A DNA stretch of 64,000 nucleotides from Selaginella moellendorffii (lineage: Eukaryota > Streptophyta > Lycopodiopsida > Selaginellales > Selaginellaceae), in the NCBI RefSeq assembly GCF_000143415.4, contig NW_003314380.1:85613-149612 (forward strand), given 5' to 3'. This document shows, piece after piece, positions 24,336 through 36,563 of this stretch (positions are counted from its first letter, which is position 1; each line of letters starts with the position of its first letter). The notes below the pieces were generated by a model. That model was not told where the DNA came from. It saw nothing but the letters and a program-made list of their open reading frames with translations, and did no database searches. A program made the translations under genes and the position numbers.

Positions 24336-25289
24336 GTACCTGTAGCGCACGTGGTTTTGACCCTTTATCCTATAGTGATTTACCATAGGATAACACCACG
24401 AAGCGGAACCTAAACCCTCTTTGTGCCACGTGATGGATGCCACGTGTCACATGCCATGTGTCCATGCCACGTGTCCATAGGAACCCGAGGTTCAGGGCCT
24501 TGGGCCACTGAACGAAGGAACGGTGCCAAACTCCCAAGCATGGAGCCAAGGAGTGACGGAACCGAACCACGGAGCAACTCCCGAGCATACAGCCCAAGGA
24601 GTGAAGGGACAGGAGCCCGGAGCGACTTGGAACAGTCCTAGAGTAACCAGCATCCCAATGCCAGGACCAGCACGCAAAACGGAGCCAAATGGAGTCTGGC
24701 GCTATTTTAGCATACCGGTGGCCTAACGCGAGGATATGGGTACTCCACCAACTAGCATGGAATGGAACTTGGGTTTAGACCCAAGCCGGACACAGAACAA
24801 GGACAGGCACGCAAGCGGGAGCTAGACTATGCCTTAGGTTGGTCGGCCATGCCCGACTTACCCACTATCCCTACTATACATTTGGAACCCCCCACAGCCC
24901 CCCCCCCCCCCCTTAAGGAACACACGCTTTGGGCTTTCACCCCAAGCCTCCCTTAGTATCAGGAGTTAGTCTCTGGGACAAGCTCGAAACTTACTAAATA
25001 TGGAATGTCCCTAGATTGCGAATTTGGACACGGGACGAACACCATTGTGTTCAGGACAATCTCTACATTCCGTAGATATGCCAAATGAGCAAATCTAGAC
25101 ACTTTCCATAAATAGCATTTGGGACTGAAGCGAGACTAACACAAAGGGCATGATAGCGAGGGTGTTTGGCAGACATGGTAAGCTATCATCTAGCAATATT
25201 GAGGGACCAAGCTCAATATCGCGGGGGTTCCTAACACTAGCAAGTGCAAGCCAACATCATGAGTTTCTCATCACCGTGTCAAGTCTGCT

Positions 25290-26420
25290 TGTAGCGCATG
25301 TGGTTTTGACCCTTTATCCTATGGTGATTTACCATAGGATAACACCACGAAGCGGAACCTAAACCCTCTTTGTGCCACGTGACAGATGCCACGTGTCACA
25401 TGCCACGTGTCCATAGGAACCCGAGGTTCAGGGCCTTGGGCCACTGAACGAAAGAACGGTGCCAAACTCCCAAGCATGGAGCCAAGGAGTGACGGAACCA
25501 TACCACGGAGCAACTCCCGAGCATAAAGCCCCAAGGAGCGAAGGGACAGGGGCCCGGAGCGACTTGGAACAGTCCTGGAGCAACCAGCATCCCAATGCCA
25601 GGACTAGCACGCAAAACGGAGCCAAACGGAGTTTGGCGCTATTTCGGCATACCGGTGGCCTAACGTGAGGATATGGGTACTCCACCAACTAGCATGGAAT
25701 GGAATTTGGGATTAGACCCAAGCCGGACGCAGAACAAGGACAGGCATGCAAGCGGGAGCTAGACTATGCCTCAGGTTGGTCGGCCATGCCCGACCTACCC
25801 ACTATCCCTACTATACATTTGGAACCCCCCACAACCCCCCCCCCTTAAGGAACACACGCTTTGGGCTTTCACCCCAAGCCTCCCTTAGTATCAGGAGTTA
25901 GTCTCTGGGACAAGTCCGAAACTTACTAAATATGGAATGTCCTTAGATTGCGAATTTGGACACGGGACGAACACCATTGTGTTCAGGCTGATCTCTACAT
26001 TCCGTAGATATGCCAAATGAGCAAATCTGGACACTTTCCATAAATAGCATTTGGGACCGAAATGAGACCAACACAAAGGGCATGACAGCGAGGGTGTTTG
26101 GCAGACACGGTAAGCTATCATCTAGCGATATTGAGGGACCAATCTCAATATCACAGGGGTTCCCAACACTAGCAAGTGCAAGTCAACGAATGAGTTTCTC
26201 TAACCAGGTCAAGTATGCTTGACTAATAGCACTTAAGAATTCCGTCCTTATGCCCATCTGGTCAAGTGCACACGCGAGGACCAGTTTCTCAACTAGCTTA
26301 GGTGGAGACTGATAACGGGTCCAGCAATACCGACCTCCTGCCATCGTGGCAGTAAGGTAAGAGTGTCCGTAAGGACTAGCCGACAGGTAACTTTCGATAC
26401 CTGAAGTCACATTCGCGACA
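25290..26420 (-). repeat. LTR of the full-length element (3' LTR in element sense)
   Basis: On the plus strand it begins TGTAGCGCA and ends TTCGCGACA; in element sense it is TGTCGCG...GCGCTACA. It contains a perfect 12-bp-arm hairpin (25314-25342), a cluster of CACGTG motifs (about 25376-25411) and a C-run near 25836-25849. Compared with the other LTR it has roughly a dozen or more substitutions by eye and lacks one short CACGTG-bearing repeat unit. Confidence 0.9.
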
Positions 26421-26433
26421 CTCTCCCCCCCTT
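26421..26433 (-). other. Polypurine tract
   Basis: On the minus strand AAGGGGGGGAGAG directly precedes the TGTCGCG start of the 3' LTR, the position and composition expected for second-strand priming. Confidence 0.85.
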
Positions 26434-29400
26434 GGGAAGATCGACGTCCTCGTCGATGCATACTCGAGTCTAGAATACCGCCAAGGAAACAACTCCAGAA
26501 AAAGTTCACGGTACTCACACTATGTGAGAAATGCACCAACTTAAATGAGTTAGGAGGCAACCTCTTTGTCTAACGCGGATGCGCTACCAGCTCAGACACC
26601 TTTCGGCCGTCGCCGACAAGGAAATGACCAACGGAGTCAGCCACCCTTGCTGCTCTGGGAGTCACCCAGCTTACAAAAGTGTGATATGCCCCTGCCCGCA
26701 GGAACATAGAGAGAGAAGCTAGAGGCCCCAACCCTCCTGAGCAAAGAAACCAAACCCATCGGTAAGGTTTAGATAGACTACTGTAAACAGGCAGTTAGAG
26801 TTGTTTACACGGTCACGCCCTTTTAACGGAATAAGGAACATCGACAGAGAGGCGGGTTATGTGACCAGTCAACAGTAGCTACCCCATGACTAGAGATTTC
26901 AACATGCACACGAAGTGCCGAAGCCAGTCTGCCCATTACTGGCCCAAACTCAAAGATGAATAGATGGACAATATCAAAGTCATAGACAATGATATCTTAG
27001 AGACTTAATTATCAGTGAATATATCTTAGATTAGAACACAAAAGTATTCCAAGTAAGTTATCATCCGATAAACTAGTATTATATTATAGGAACCACCAAG
27101 ATCATCAAAATTGGTAAACATAGGATTCACCATCAAACAAAATTCAATAGCAAGTATATCATCAAGTAAACTCAACGATAAAGTTTAACTATTAAAGATT
27201 GCAGATAGAATGTCAAACAACTTACAAAAGATAACTCAAAGAACACAAAGTATCATTGACTGGCAAGCAAAATGCTCGCGAATGTATTACCTAAAGGAAA
27301 TAACATCCCAAGCTATCAGAACTAACTCGAGTAACAATCAACAAAACAGAATGAATGTGGCAAGACCAACAAACACTCGTTTATGCCAACTATCACGCTA
27401 GCTAATCCGAATAGATCCCAGCCAACAACACCAAGGAACTGAAGTTGCCTAAGTAAGTGTCAGCAACATCCTATCGATGTCTCAAACCCAAGAGATCAAT
27501 CCAGAGCAAACCACAATGAACATGTGGTATTGCGAAAAGCCAAAAGCTATCAAAGAGAACAACTAACCATCATGAAAGATCATCAATCATCCTATCAATA
27601 AAGAAATGCATAATCATCATCGAAGAAAGAATTTACTATCTCGAAGAACAGCAAATCATTCTATACCAACAATAATCAAGCAAAACCCTTGACAAGGATA
27701 ATCAACTATCTTAGATGATAGTCAATCATCATCAATGATTGCTAGATGCAAATACTAACGTCAACATCGAAGCTAATGAGCCAAAATGCCTTCCCCCAAC
27801 AACTCCTAACAAATGAAATAATGAGCATGAAAACTCAAAGAACCAAAAGCTCGAAGAAGTCTATAGCCAAGTCTTTTCTAACAATGATCGCAAGTCTCGC
27901 ATGGACTAACGTCAATGCTAAAGAAGAAATCATGGTACAACCCACAATATCCTCCTCAACACATCTATAAGCTAAACTTCATAATGCAAAGCTAATGAAG
28001 AGCATGTTTGCATCAATCCAAAAGCTAAGCATAACAAAGCTATGCTCAACAAGTGATCATCATGCGATCCTCCATGAATCCATCTATAGCAAGACGTAAC
28101 TCACATCATAACAAGCACAAGAAGAATTATCAATGATTGATATATTTCAACTAAAATCCCATAAGGATTCAAATATCCAATATCGATCACTAACTCTCCC
28201 GCTTGTAGAGTTAGCATAGTCCATGATGAAATCACTTTTCAAGGAAAAGCCAAAGCTCAACCCTCTACTAAATAATCTCATCATAGAACACAACTAACTC
28301 AAACTTGCCACTCAGTTCATTTGAACGTCAACACAGTTGCTAACTAGCAAATGCACGAATGCTAATAACACAAAGCCATAGCCCAATCATCAACACTATC
28401 TTCATTAAGACTAATGAAACTCGACATCAATCTTGCAGAGAGACATCTCATTTCACTAAAATTTCTACATCAACAATATCAACGATAAGGCATCACTTCA
28501 ATGCCATCAACACTAGAACAAAGCTAGAAGAAAGCACGAGTGTATCACCACTCAAAGCTCTCTAACAACCAAGCTAACCAAGGTCGAAGATACTTTACTC
28601 AGTATCCGAGACCAATCTTTCAACAATACTCAGTCACAGATAACACTTCCTCAAGGAGTGAATCACCACGTCCAAGACTCCATGAAATCCAACACCACGA
28701 ACTAAACGCAACCAAATGATATCAACAGAGGTAGAGTCGATATGCTAACATGGAAAACCCATGTAAGTCTAACAACACGATCCTCCGCAACACCGTCCGG
28801 TAAAGCAAACCCATCACTGCTAAATCTTCATCAAGCGAAGCAAGTGTCCAAAGCCCTTGACAAAGTCTACAAGCAATCACTAGTTGCAAAGCAACCAACA
28901 ATCACTTGTCTTGCCTTTCACAAGACCCAAACACTAACTCATGCCATTGAGTTACACACTTGTCCAACATGAACGTAATACCCCAAATATGAGATAAAGG
29001 TTCATGGACAAGCACAAACTAAATGACCACTCGAATCCAACTCAACCACGATAAGCTCACCAATGCATTTAGCCACTAGCTCTGAGCATGCCTTGAAGAG
29101 GCTAGCTATACATGACCAACACTTAGCCGAAACTAAAGCGAAGACCATGAGATGGACTCATATTGGTACACAACCTCCTCATAGACAAAGCTACAGTATG
29201 GGTACCAACATCTCAAACTCAAACAACTAAGTTGAACATCACTATCCTCAGCCAAGGCGCAGGGCCACCAAGACTAAGTCAAGATCAGTGAGAGCTCACT
29301 ACTCTCATAGAGTCTAACAAAATGCAAAGTGCAACCTGCCACCAAGCATAACGCTACAAAAGAAAGGCACAAGGGTCACCTTTCTAGAAAAGTGCAACGG

Positions 29401-31411
29401 CCACTTTTCTACACTAACTCCAGACTCTATCCAACTCAATTGCCTTAGCCCCAAAAGTCACCATCCCTTTCAGGCCGCATCATACAAACTACATACTAAG
29501 GTTTAAGCCAACTGAAGTCAACTCCAACCCCTTCACTAGTTTGTACTGGCTTACGAAAACGGAATGGTTTTCAGACAAAGTGATAACAGATCAGCTATTG
29601 GAAAAGTCTAAGAAAATTTGTGGAAAATTTCCATCCTAGAAAAAGAATGACTCTCAGTCCAAGAATACAAACTTTCAAGACTCAACTAACTTCCTCCTAC
29701 TAACAACTTCACATAGGTTCACCTCAACACAAATTCTCATGACCCATAGTATGCTTAAGCCTCGAATATCTTTTTGCCCATTCTTTCGACATCCAACACT
29801 GATATCCGTAAAAATGCAAATGGAATATCCAAGGCTTGATCACGAAGACCACATCTTCGGATATCCACATTGCACTAACACTCTTCTTCAATCACCTTCA
29901 AGATCCAATGTGAAGCTAAAACACTAACAAGAAAAATGACATGGAAAATCAAGCTCTAAGGAAAATTCCTTATCACTCGAAGTAACAATGCCACTTCCAC
30001 TAACACAAGTGCTAGTGATGTCAATGCCCCAACTACACACCTTCTCCATCCAACAATCTACTCCAAGTGTTAACGGATCAACTAATGAGCTATAGCAGCT
30101 AAATGCTACAACCCTTCTCCAACACCTTAGTGGGCAAACTCAAGGAACTAAGGAACCAACTTAAGCTTAGCATAATGGACCACCATTAAGAATCCAGTCA
30201 AAGCTACTACAATGCTACTTCGTGCAAGTAGACTTAGCTTCACCATCAACAACTTTGGGGTTGATCATCGTTTAACCAAGCAACTTCGTAAACACATTGC
30301 TCATTATCACATGGATATGATATAGAAATCACAATGACTTGATCATCAATTGAGCAACACCACGAGCAATGCCAATGTTATTACTTCAAAGGTTTATGTG
30401 AGTATCAAGTGCTAACTCAATTCGACAAAATGCAACATAAATGCCACACTCCACCGATAGAGACTTACAACACCCAACATCACTAACTTTTGTTCACTAC
30501 ATGGACAAGCTTATGCCACTCTCTTTCCGACCAAACTCAAAACTTAATCCAACACCAAGCTACTCAAGGAGCAATAGCAAGGTTCCTCAGAAAAGAATTG
30601 AGCATTGCAACCCAAGTCTTTCAATAGCAAGCCTAGACAAAATGGTATAGCGCTTCACCGCTATCCACCCCATAACTCACCATTTGTATGACCATCATCT
30701 CCAAGATGCATCAAGGTAGGGACTCTTGATTGCATGATGTGAACACGAGCAATGAGTCACACCTCGTTGCAAATCATCTCTCCAAAAGAGAAGATGATTT
30801 ACGTGTTTGATCCTTCGTCCCCGACGACTCTTTTTTCGGTCTCATCTTTGACTACACTTCAAGCTTGCGTTCGCACTGCCTTCAGTCCAATCCAAGAAAA
30901 GTTTATAATAGAGCACAGCAATGATTACTTGAACCAATAGACTAATCCCTACAGTCTTGATTGATCCACTTGTAATCATGCCTAGGAAGGATCTACTAGT
31001 GCCGTGCTAAATAGCTACGGACCAGCCTATTTGCCACTCATAGCAAACTCAGGGAAGGTTTGCTCTTACCCACGGTACATGGAACAACTCATGGAACCAC
31101 TAGAACAACTCATGGAACCACTGAGAGGCTAACATTAATCCTGCCAACTCAAAGTGTAACCTTAAGTTGCTAATGTGCCTCACTCACGAGCCCAAGCGTA
31201 AACTCGTGTAACCGGAACAACTCAATCTCTTTTGTGAGCCCAAGCTCAAGCTCACAGAATATGGTACAAAAGGTAACCAAAACCATACCCAAGGAACGAA
31301 TGTGAACCCTTTGCACCAAACGTGTACCCACTCGGATCATCGTTTTCATCTCTACGTATGCAACGAGACTAGTTGCCCAATCTCATTGAATAGTACTCGC
31401 TGAGACTCATT
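26434..31411 (-). other. Internal region without coding capacity
   Basis: About 5 kb is strongly skewed to A and C on the plus strand (T and G in element sense), with dense CAA, ATC and AAC words. Only short plus-strand frames occur, opposite to element sense, and none looks like a protein. The right part (30190-31270) is shared with the decayed copy at 23385-24335, so this non-coding structure is a family trait and not a recent deletion. Confidence 0.75.
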
Positions 31412-31422
31412 CTCTGATACCA
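31412..31422 (-). other. Primer-binding site (initiator tRNA-Met type)
   Basis: On the minus strand TGGTATCAGAG lies two bases inside the end of the 5' LTR. This is the standard plant LTR-retrotransposon primer site, complementary to the 3' end of initiator tRNA-Met. Confidence 0.9.
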
Positions 31423-31424
31423 AA

Positions 31425-32571
31425 TGTAGCGCACGTGGTTTTGACCCTTTATCCTATGGTGATTTACCATAGGATAACACCACGAAGCGGAACCTAAACC
31501 CTCTTTGTGCCACGTGATAGATGCCACGTGTCACATGCCACGTGTCCATGCCACGTGTCCATAGGAACCCGAGGTTCAGGGCCTTGGGCCACTGAACGAA
31601 AGAACGGTGCCAAACTCCCAAGCATGGAGCCAAGGAGTGACGGAACCATACCACGGAGCAACTCCCGAGCATAAAGCCCCAAGGAGCGAAGGGACAGGGG
31701 CCCGGAGCGACTTGGAACAGTCCTGGAGCAACCAGCATCCCAATGCCAGGACTAGCACGCAAAACGGAGCCAAACGGAGTTTGGCGCTATTTCGGCATAC
31801 CGGTGGCCTAACGTGAGGATATGGGTACTCCCCCAACTAGCATGGAATGGAATTTGGGCTTAGACCCAAGCCGGACGCAGAACAAGGACAGACACGCAAG
31901 CGGGAGCTAGACTATGCCTCATGTTGGTCGGCCATGCCCGACCTACCCACTATCCCTACTATACATTTGGAACCCCCCACAGCCCCCCCCCCCCCTTGAG
32001 GAACACACGCTTTGGGCTTTCACCCCAAGCCTCCCTTAGTATCAGGAGTTAGTCTCTGGGACAAACTCGAAACTTACTAAATATGGAATGTCCTTAGATT
32101 GCGAATTTGGACACGGGACGAACACCATTGTGTTCAGGCCGATCTCTACATTCCGTAGATATGCCAAATGAGCAAATCTGGACACTTTCCATAAATAGCA
32201 TTTGGGACCGAAATGAGACCAACACAAAGGGCATGACAGCGAGGGTGTTTGGCAAACACGGTAAGCTATCATCTAGCGATATTGAGGGACCAATCTCAAT
32301 ATCACAGGGGTTCCCAACACTAGCAAGTGCAAGTCAACGAATGAGTTTCTCTAACCAGGTCAAGTATGCTTGACTAATAGCACTTAGGAATTCCGTCCTT
32401 ATGCCCATCTGGTCAAGTGCACACGCGAGGACCAGTTTCTCAACTAGCTTAGGTGGAGACTGATAACGGGTCCAGCAATACCGACCTCCTGCCATCGTGG
32501 CAGTAAGGTAAGAGTGTCCGTAAGGACTAGCCGACAGGTAACTTTCGATACCTGAAGTCACATTTGCGACA
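31425..32571 (-). repeat. LTR of the full-length element (5' LTR in element sense)
   Basis: It has the same termini as its partner. It carries an extra tandem copy of the 'catgccacgtgtc' unit, which accounts for most of its 16-bp greater length. The hairpin (31449-31477) is perfect. The element's own promoter should lie here, transcribing leftward, but I see no unambiguous TATA box. Confidence 0.9.
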
Positions 32572-32908
32572 CTGCTTGACTAAATGACAACTTAGGATTT
32601 CCTTCCTTAGTGCCCTTCCGGTCTAAGTGCACATGTGATGACCAGTTTCTCAACTAGCTTAGGCGGAGACTGATAACGGGCCCAGCAATACCGACCTCCT
32701 GCCATCGTGGCAGTAAGGTAAGAGTGTCCGTAAGGACTAGTCGACAGGTAACTTTCGATACCCGAAGTCACATGCGCGACAGTACCAAAATTTATAGATA
32801 TATATGCAAAGCTACAACAACTAAATACCCATTTAGATCATTGTCTTCATCTCTGTTAGTTGTCCAATTTCATTAAATAGTGCTTGTTAAGATTAATCCT
32901 TTGATACT

Positions 32909-33782
32909 AGTGATTTTCACTTAATACCCTATGATGATTTACTATAGGATAACTATACATTGGAATTTAACTTTTGGACACATGTATACGAATAATGGAG
33001 TAAAACTTAAATTTCCATAGAGTATGTAGTTTTTGCACTTTCCCTTATAGTGTTTTATTATAGAATAACCACAGAAAGGAACCTTAACTCTTGGATATGT
33101 ATGCCAAAGGAAGTAGAGTGGAACCTGAATATTAAAGCCTAAGCCCACTAAATGAAAGGAGGGAGCCAAACTCAACTAAGAAATGAAGGAATTGGAATAC
33201 AAAATAATTTTTAAACATATAGTGAAAGAGCAAGGAATAGGAGTATAAAGTGACTTAGAATAGTCTTAAATCATTTAGCATCCTAACACCAAGATTAGTA
33301 CATAAAACGAAATCAAATCAAGTTTGGTGTATTTCAGTATACTAGTGGCCTAATGCAAAGTTATAAATACTCCACCAAGAAACATAGTATAAACTTGGGG
33401 TTAAACCTAAACTAGACATAGAACAAAAACAGACACACTTAGCAAAGAGCTAAACAATGTTGCAATTTTGTCAGCCATACTTGACTTACTTACCTTGTTA
33501 GCAAATTTATACATTTTTTATAAATAGTTAATAGGATTGAATATAACCAATGTATAGAGGACTATAATGCGACAGGAATTCCTTATTGGGCAAAGTATAC
33601 ATAGTTAATAGTATGTAAAAATTTTGTCATTATATTTGTTTGGTCTAAGTACACTTGAAATGCCCAATTAACTTCACTAGCATAAGAAGAATTGATTTCC
33701 TTCCATCATGACAGTAAAAAAAGAATATCTTAAAAGACTTATTAATAGATAATTGTTGATACCCATAGTCACATTTACGACA
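32909..33782 (-). mobile_element. Two overlapping decayed LTR starts (family A)
   Basis: A decayed LTR start lies at about 32909, directly after a decayed primer site. A second start ('tgtagtttttgcac') at 33025 repeats the same hairpin-bearing segment. The latter runs to 33782, ending 'cacatttacgaca'. Changes are almost all C-to-T or G-to-A. The short first copy looks like a fragment left by another insertion or recombination. Confidence 0.6.
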
Positions 33783-34655
33783 ATTTTAAAGCTTTAAGCC
33801 ACTTACTGAAACAATGCAGCCAAAATCCTAAATGTATACCCAAAAAGCAAATGTAAAGGAGTATGGAGTCACCATGTTTTATTCAAATTAACTGGTGCAA
33901 TAATTAGCATAGTTGAGTGTTTGTTAGCCCTTGTGACATTCATTCTAATATGTTGATTATTGTTAAGTATTACTTTTGATAAATTAGGATGTTATTTCCT
34001 TTGGATAATATATTTAGTAGTAGGAATGACATGAATAGTAAAAAGAGACATTGGTTTATCATGCAATAATTCTTGCATAGTGATGGTAGAAATACAAGGA
34101 TTGTAAAAAATACTATATCAAGAGAAGTAAAGAATATCTTAAGAAATGGTTGATAACTCAAGAATAGTATGATCTTTAATTACCACTAATGGACACTTGA
34201 ACTGGTTGTGTTTTTCAAAGTTTTCAAGTAGAAAAAACCATATACCTATTGATAGCCTTAATCACTTACTTCGTAATTTGAGAATGTACAGAAATTGTAT
34301 GGTGTCAAACAAACTCTTTATTAATGAAATAAGAGGTAGCACTGGAGTTTAAAAGCAAAAGAGAGGGGACCCTAACCAAGATAAAGTGCCTAGAATGTAC
34401 AAAATCCAACTATATAGTTCTTATGTTGATTGGAGATCCTTGTTTAGTATAATCCTTTAAACTTGATCACTTGAGAATTCATGACATATGAATTGATGTG
34501 GTCAAAACTTGAGTGGAACAAGAGGGTATATATGTCCTACTATATATCCTACTACATATCATGTAGTACCATAGTAGAGTTATACTTCATTGAGATAATG
34601 CTGACACTTTGCTAAAGACAATTTATATTGTGCTTCTTGTTGCTATTGACCAATC
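33783..34655. other. AT-rich sequence without recognisable features
   Basis: Only short frames are present. It probably consists of eroded repeat DNA between two decayed LTRs. Confidence 0.4.
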
Positions 34656-34659
34656 TTAA

Positions 34660-35377
34660 TATAGTGCATTTGAATTTAGAACTTAACTCCAAGTTTGTTA
34701 TATTATGAAATAAGAGTTTGGTACATAGTCAAAATCCCTTATGAGCACTAACTCCCCAAATTTAATTCTTGTACAAAAATTGGTGTTAGGTAATGTTTGG
34801 CATAATTTTAACATATTGGTGGCTTAATACAAAGAGGTGGGTATCCCACCAACTAGAACAACATAAATAAAGCTTGGGCTTAGACTCAAGCTAAATACAA
34901 AATAAAGAGTAATATAACCTAATAAGAGCCAAATTAATATTTTAAATGGTTAGCCATGTTTTTGACCACTATCTTTACTATACATTTGGAAATTCCCCCC
35001 CACCACAGTGTTTGTGACGCTATACATTTCATAAATATACTTCACTAGCAAATCGAGATACTTACCATAAATAACACATAAGACTGAAATAGGACTAACA
35101 CAAATATGATGATGAGGGTGATTGGCAAATACTGTAAGCTATTATATAGTGCTATTGAAGGATTTTCCTTAATATCATAAGGGTTCCCAACACTAACAAG
35201 TGCAAGCCAATAATATGATTATATTATATATACTTGACAACTTGGGATTTTTTTCTTTAGTGCCTTGCTAGTTTAAGTGCACATATGCTTACAACTAACT
35301 AGTATAGTAGTAAAGAAAGAATGTTTGAAAGGATTGGTTAACAAGTATTTTTCAATACTTAAAATTACATTTATGTT
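34660..35377 (-). mobile_element. Decayed LTR of subfamily B
   Basis: It aligns by eye with the solo LTR at 6281-7191, including the subfamily-specific first part ('tagtgcatttgaatttagaacttaactcc' against 'tagcgcacttgaatttggagccgaactc') and the later 'ggtggcttaatacaaag', 'cccaccaactag' and 'gaattccttattggg'-type blocks. CpG and other C positions are largely lost. Confidence 0.6.
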
Positions 35378-36563
35378 GATGTTACATATAAACTATGAGA
35401 AAGTCATCAAATTTTGATTATAGTAGTGCAAACTTAGTTTGTATCACTAAAACACATATGAATCTTTTCCTAAAATAACATAAGATTATGATAAAATGTT
35501 GAGATAAATAGCAAAGGGGAAAACCATAAAAAGGTAAAACCTTAAAGAGACCCCAATCATGGATTTCTTGGTCAAAGTATCATCATGAAGATTAGATTCA
35601 TTTGATTCAAAAAACTATACCAACATGTCAATATCTTATAAATTTTGCAAGAAAAGTAATTTCAAGTTCTATAGAGTAAAAGGCTTGATTATGTGGTTGC
35701 TAGATCACTAAACTTGTTATTTGTTATTGTAATTGAAGAACCAGAAGTCACTAATTCTCATACTAAAGTTAAAAAACCTTAGAATTGAGGTGATCATTTT
35801 GTTGAGCTAATAAGTTTGTTTAAATAAACCAAAAAAAAGTAATTAAACTAGATAAAGTATATAATATAAAATTATTTTGGCAAACTCTCAAACTCTCAAT
35901 TATTTTTTAATAATTTAAAATTTGAATTTTATTAATTTTATAGTTTATCTTGGAAATATTTTATTTCTCTAATAAAACATTTCAATTTAAATGATATAAA
36001 GTTAAATTTTTAATATGTCGTTTATTGGTTGAAGATTTTTAGCTTCATATTTCCAAAATAAGTTCTGTTTCTAAATGTTATATCAATTTTAAAAATAATG
36101 TTCACAATGAGAATATATTTATTAAATATGGAGAATACAAAAGTATGAGATCCAAGAGAATTAATTTAACTAAATAAGGAATTAATTTAAGACACACAAA
36201 AGGATAGAAAATTATATAGATATTTTTATTAAGATTGTATGAGAGTATGAAATATAGAAATGGAATATAGAAATACAGGAGTGACTAGTCCAGATTAAAA
36301 CCAATCTGACGGCAATTAAAATCCCATTACACTAATATTAGTGTATAGGTGTTAATATTGATATACCACATTATAGTTGTACACTTCACAATTGTTAATT
36401 TAAAGCACAAGATAGCATATTATGATTAAATATAAACCATAACATTAAATTTATTTATTGCCTTTATTTACTTATCTTGAATTCTCTTTTTTTTTTAATT
36501 TTATATATTTTGTATATAAGCCCTATAGACAAGAGTGCAAAACCTATAAGTTTCATTCATTCG
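35378..36563. other. AT-rich 3' flank of the KNOX gene
   Basis: Very AT-rich with long T and A runs. No open frame of interest. The right end (about 36450-36563) should contain the KNOX 3' UTR. Confidence 0.4.

Larger units (their letters stand above)
25290..32571 (-). mobile_element. Full-length non-autonomous LTR retrotransposon
   Basis: The two LTRs (25290-26420 and 31425-32571) are near-identical. The internal region is 5004 bp and CTGCT flanks both sides (25285-25289, 32572-32576). The primer-binding site TGGTATCAGAG lies beside the LTR at 31425 and the polypurine tract beside the LTR at 26420, both on the minus strand, so the element reads right to left. No gag, protease, RT, RNase H or integrase motif is visible on either strand. 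It must therefore rely on proteins from another element, if it moves at all. Matching LTRs and an intact duplication indicate a recent insertion. Confidence 0.9.
24336..32786 (-). mobile_element. Solo LTR (family A) with GTACC target duplication, itself interrupted
   Basis: One LTR runs from TGTAGCGCAC at 24341 to 25289 and resumes at 32577, ending ..GCGCGACA at 32781. GTACC flanks it at 24336-24340 and 32782-32786, a perfect 5-bp duplication. There is no second LTR or internal region of its own, so it is a solo LTR formed by LTR-LTR recombination. It is interrupted by the full-length element at 25290-32571. It landed in the decayed internal region of an older relative. Confidence 0.85.

Noticed and set aside
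26540-26600. tRNA-like sequence (TGAGCTGGTAGCGCATCCGCG on the minus strand) inside the LTR element
   Set aside because: It has an A-box-like part, but no B box (GGTTCRANNCC) or closing acceptor stem follows, so it cannot be called a tRNA gene.
26421-31424. Tandem or CRISPR-like array in the A/C-rich internal region
   Set aside because: Recurring short words (CAAC, ATCA) reflect composition; there is no regular spacing or conserved repeat unit.
21730-33782. RT/RNase H relic as the pol gene of the nested element family
   Set aside because: The RT relic lies only ~140 bp outside an LTR edge, leaving no room for gag, and both the young and decayed internal regions lack pol, so they cannot be joined with confidence.
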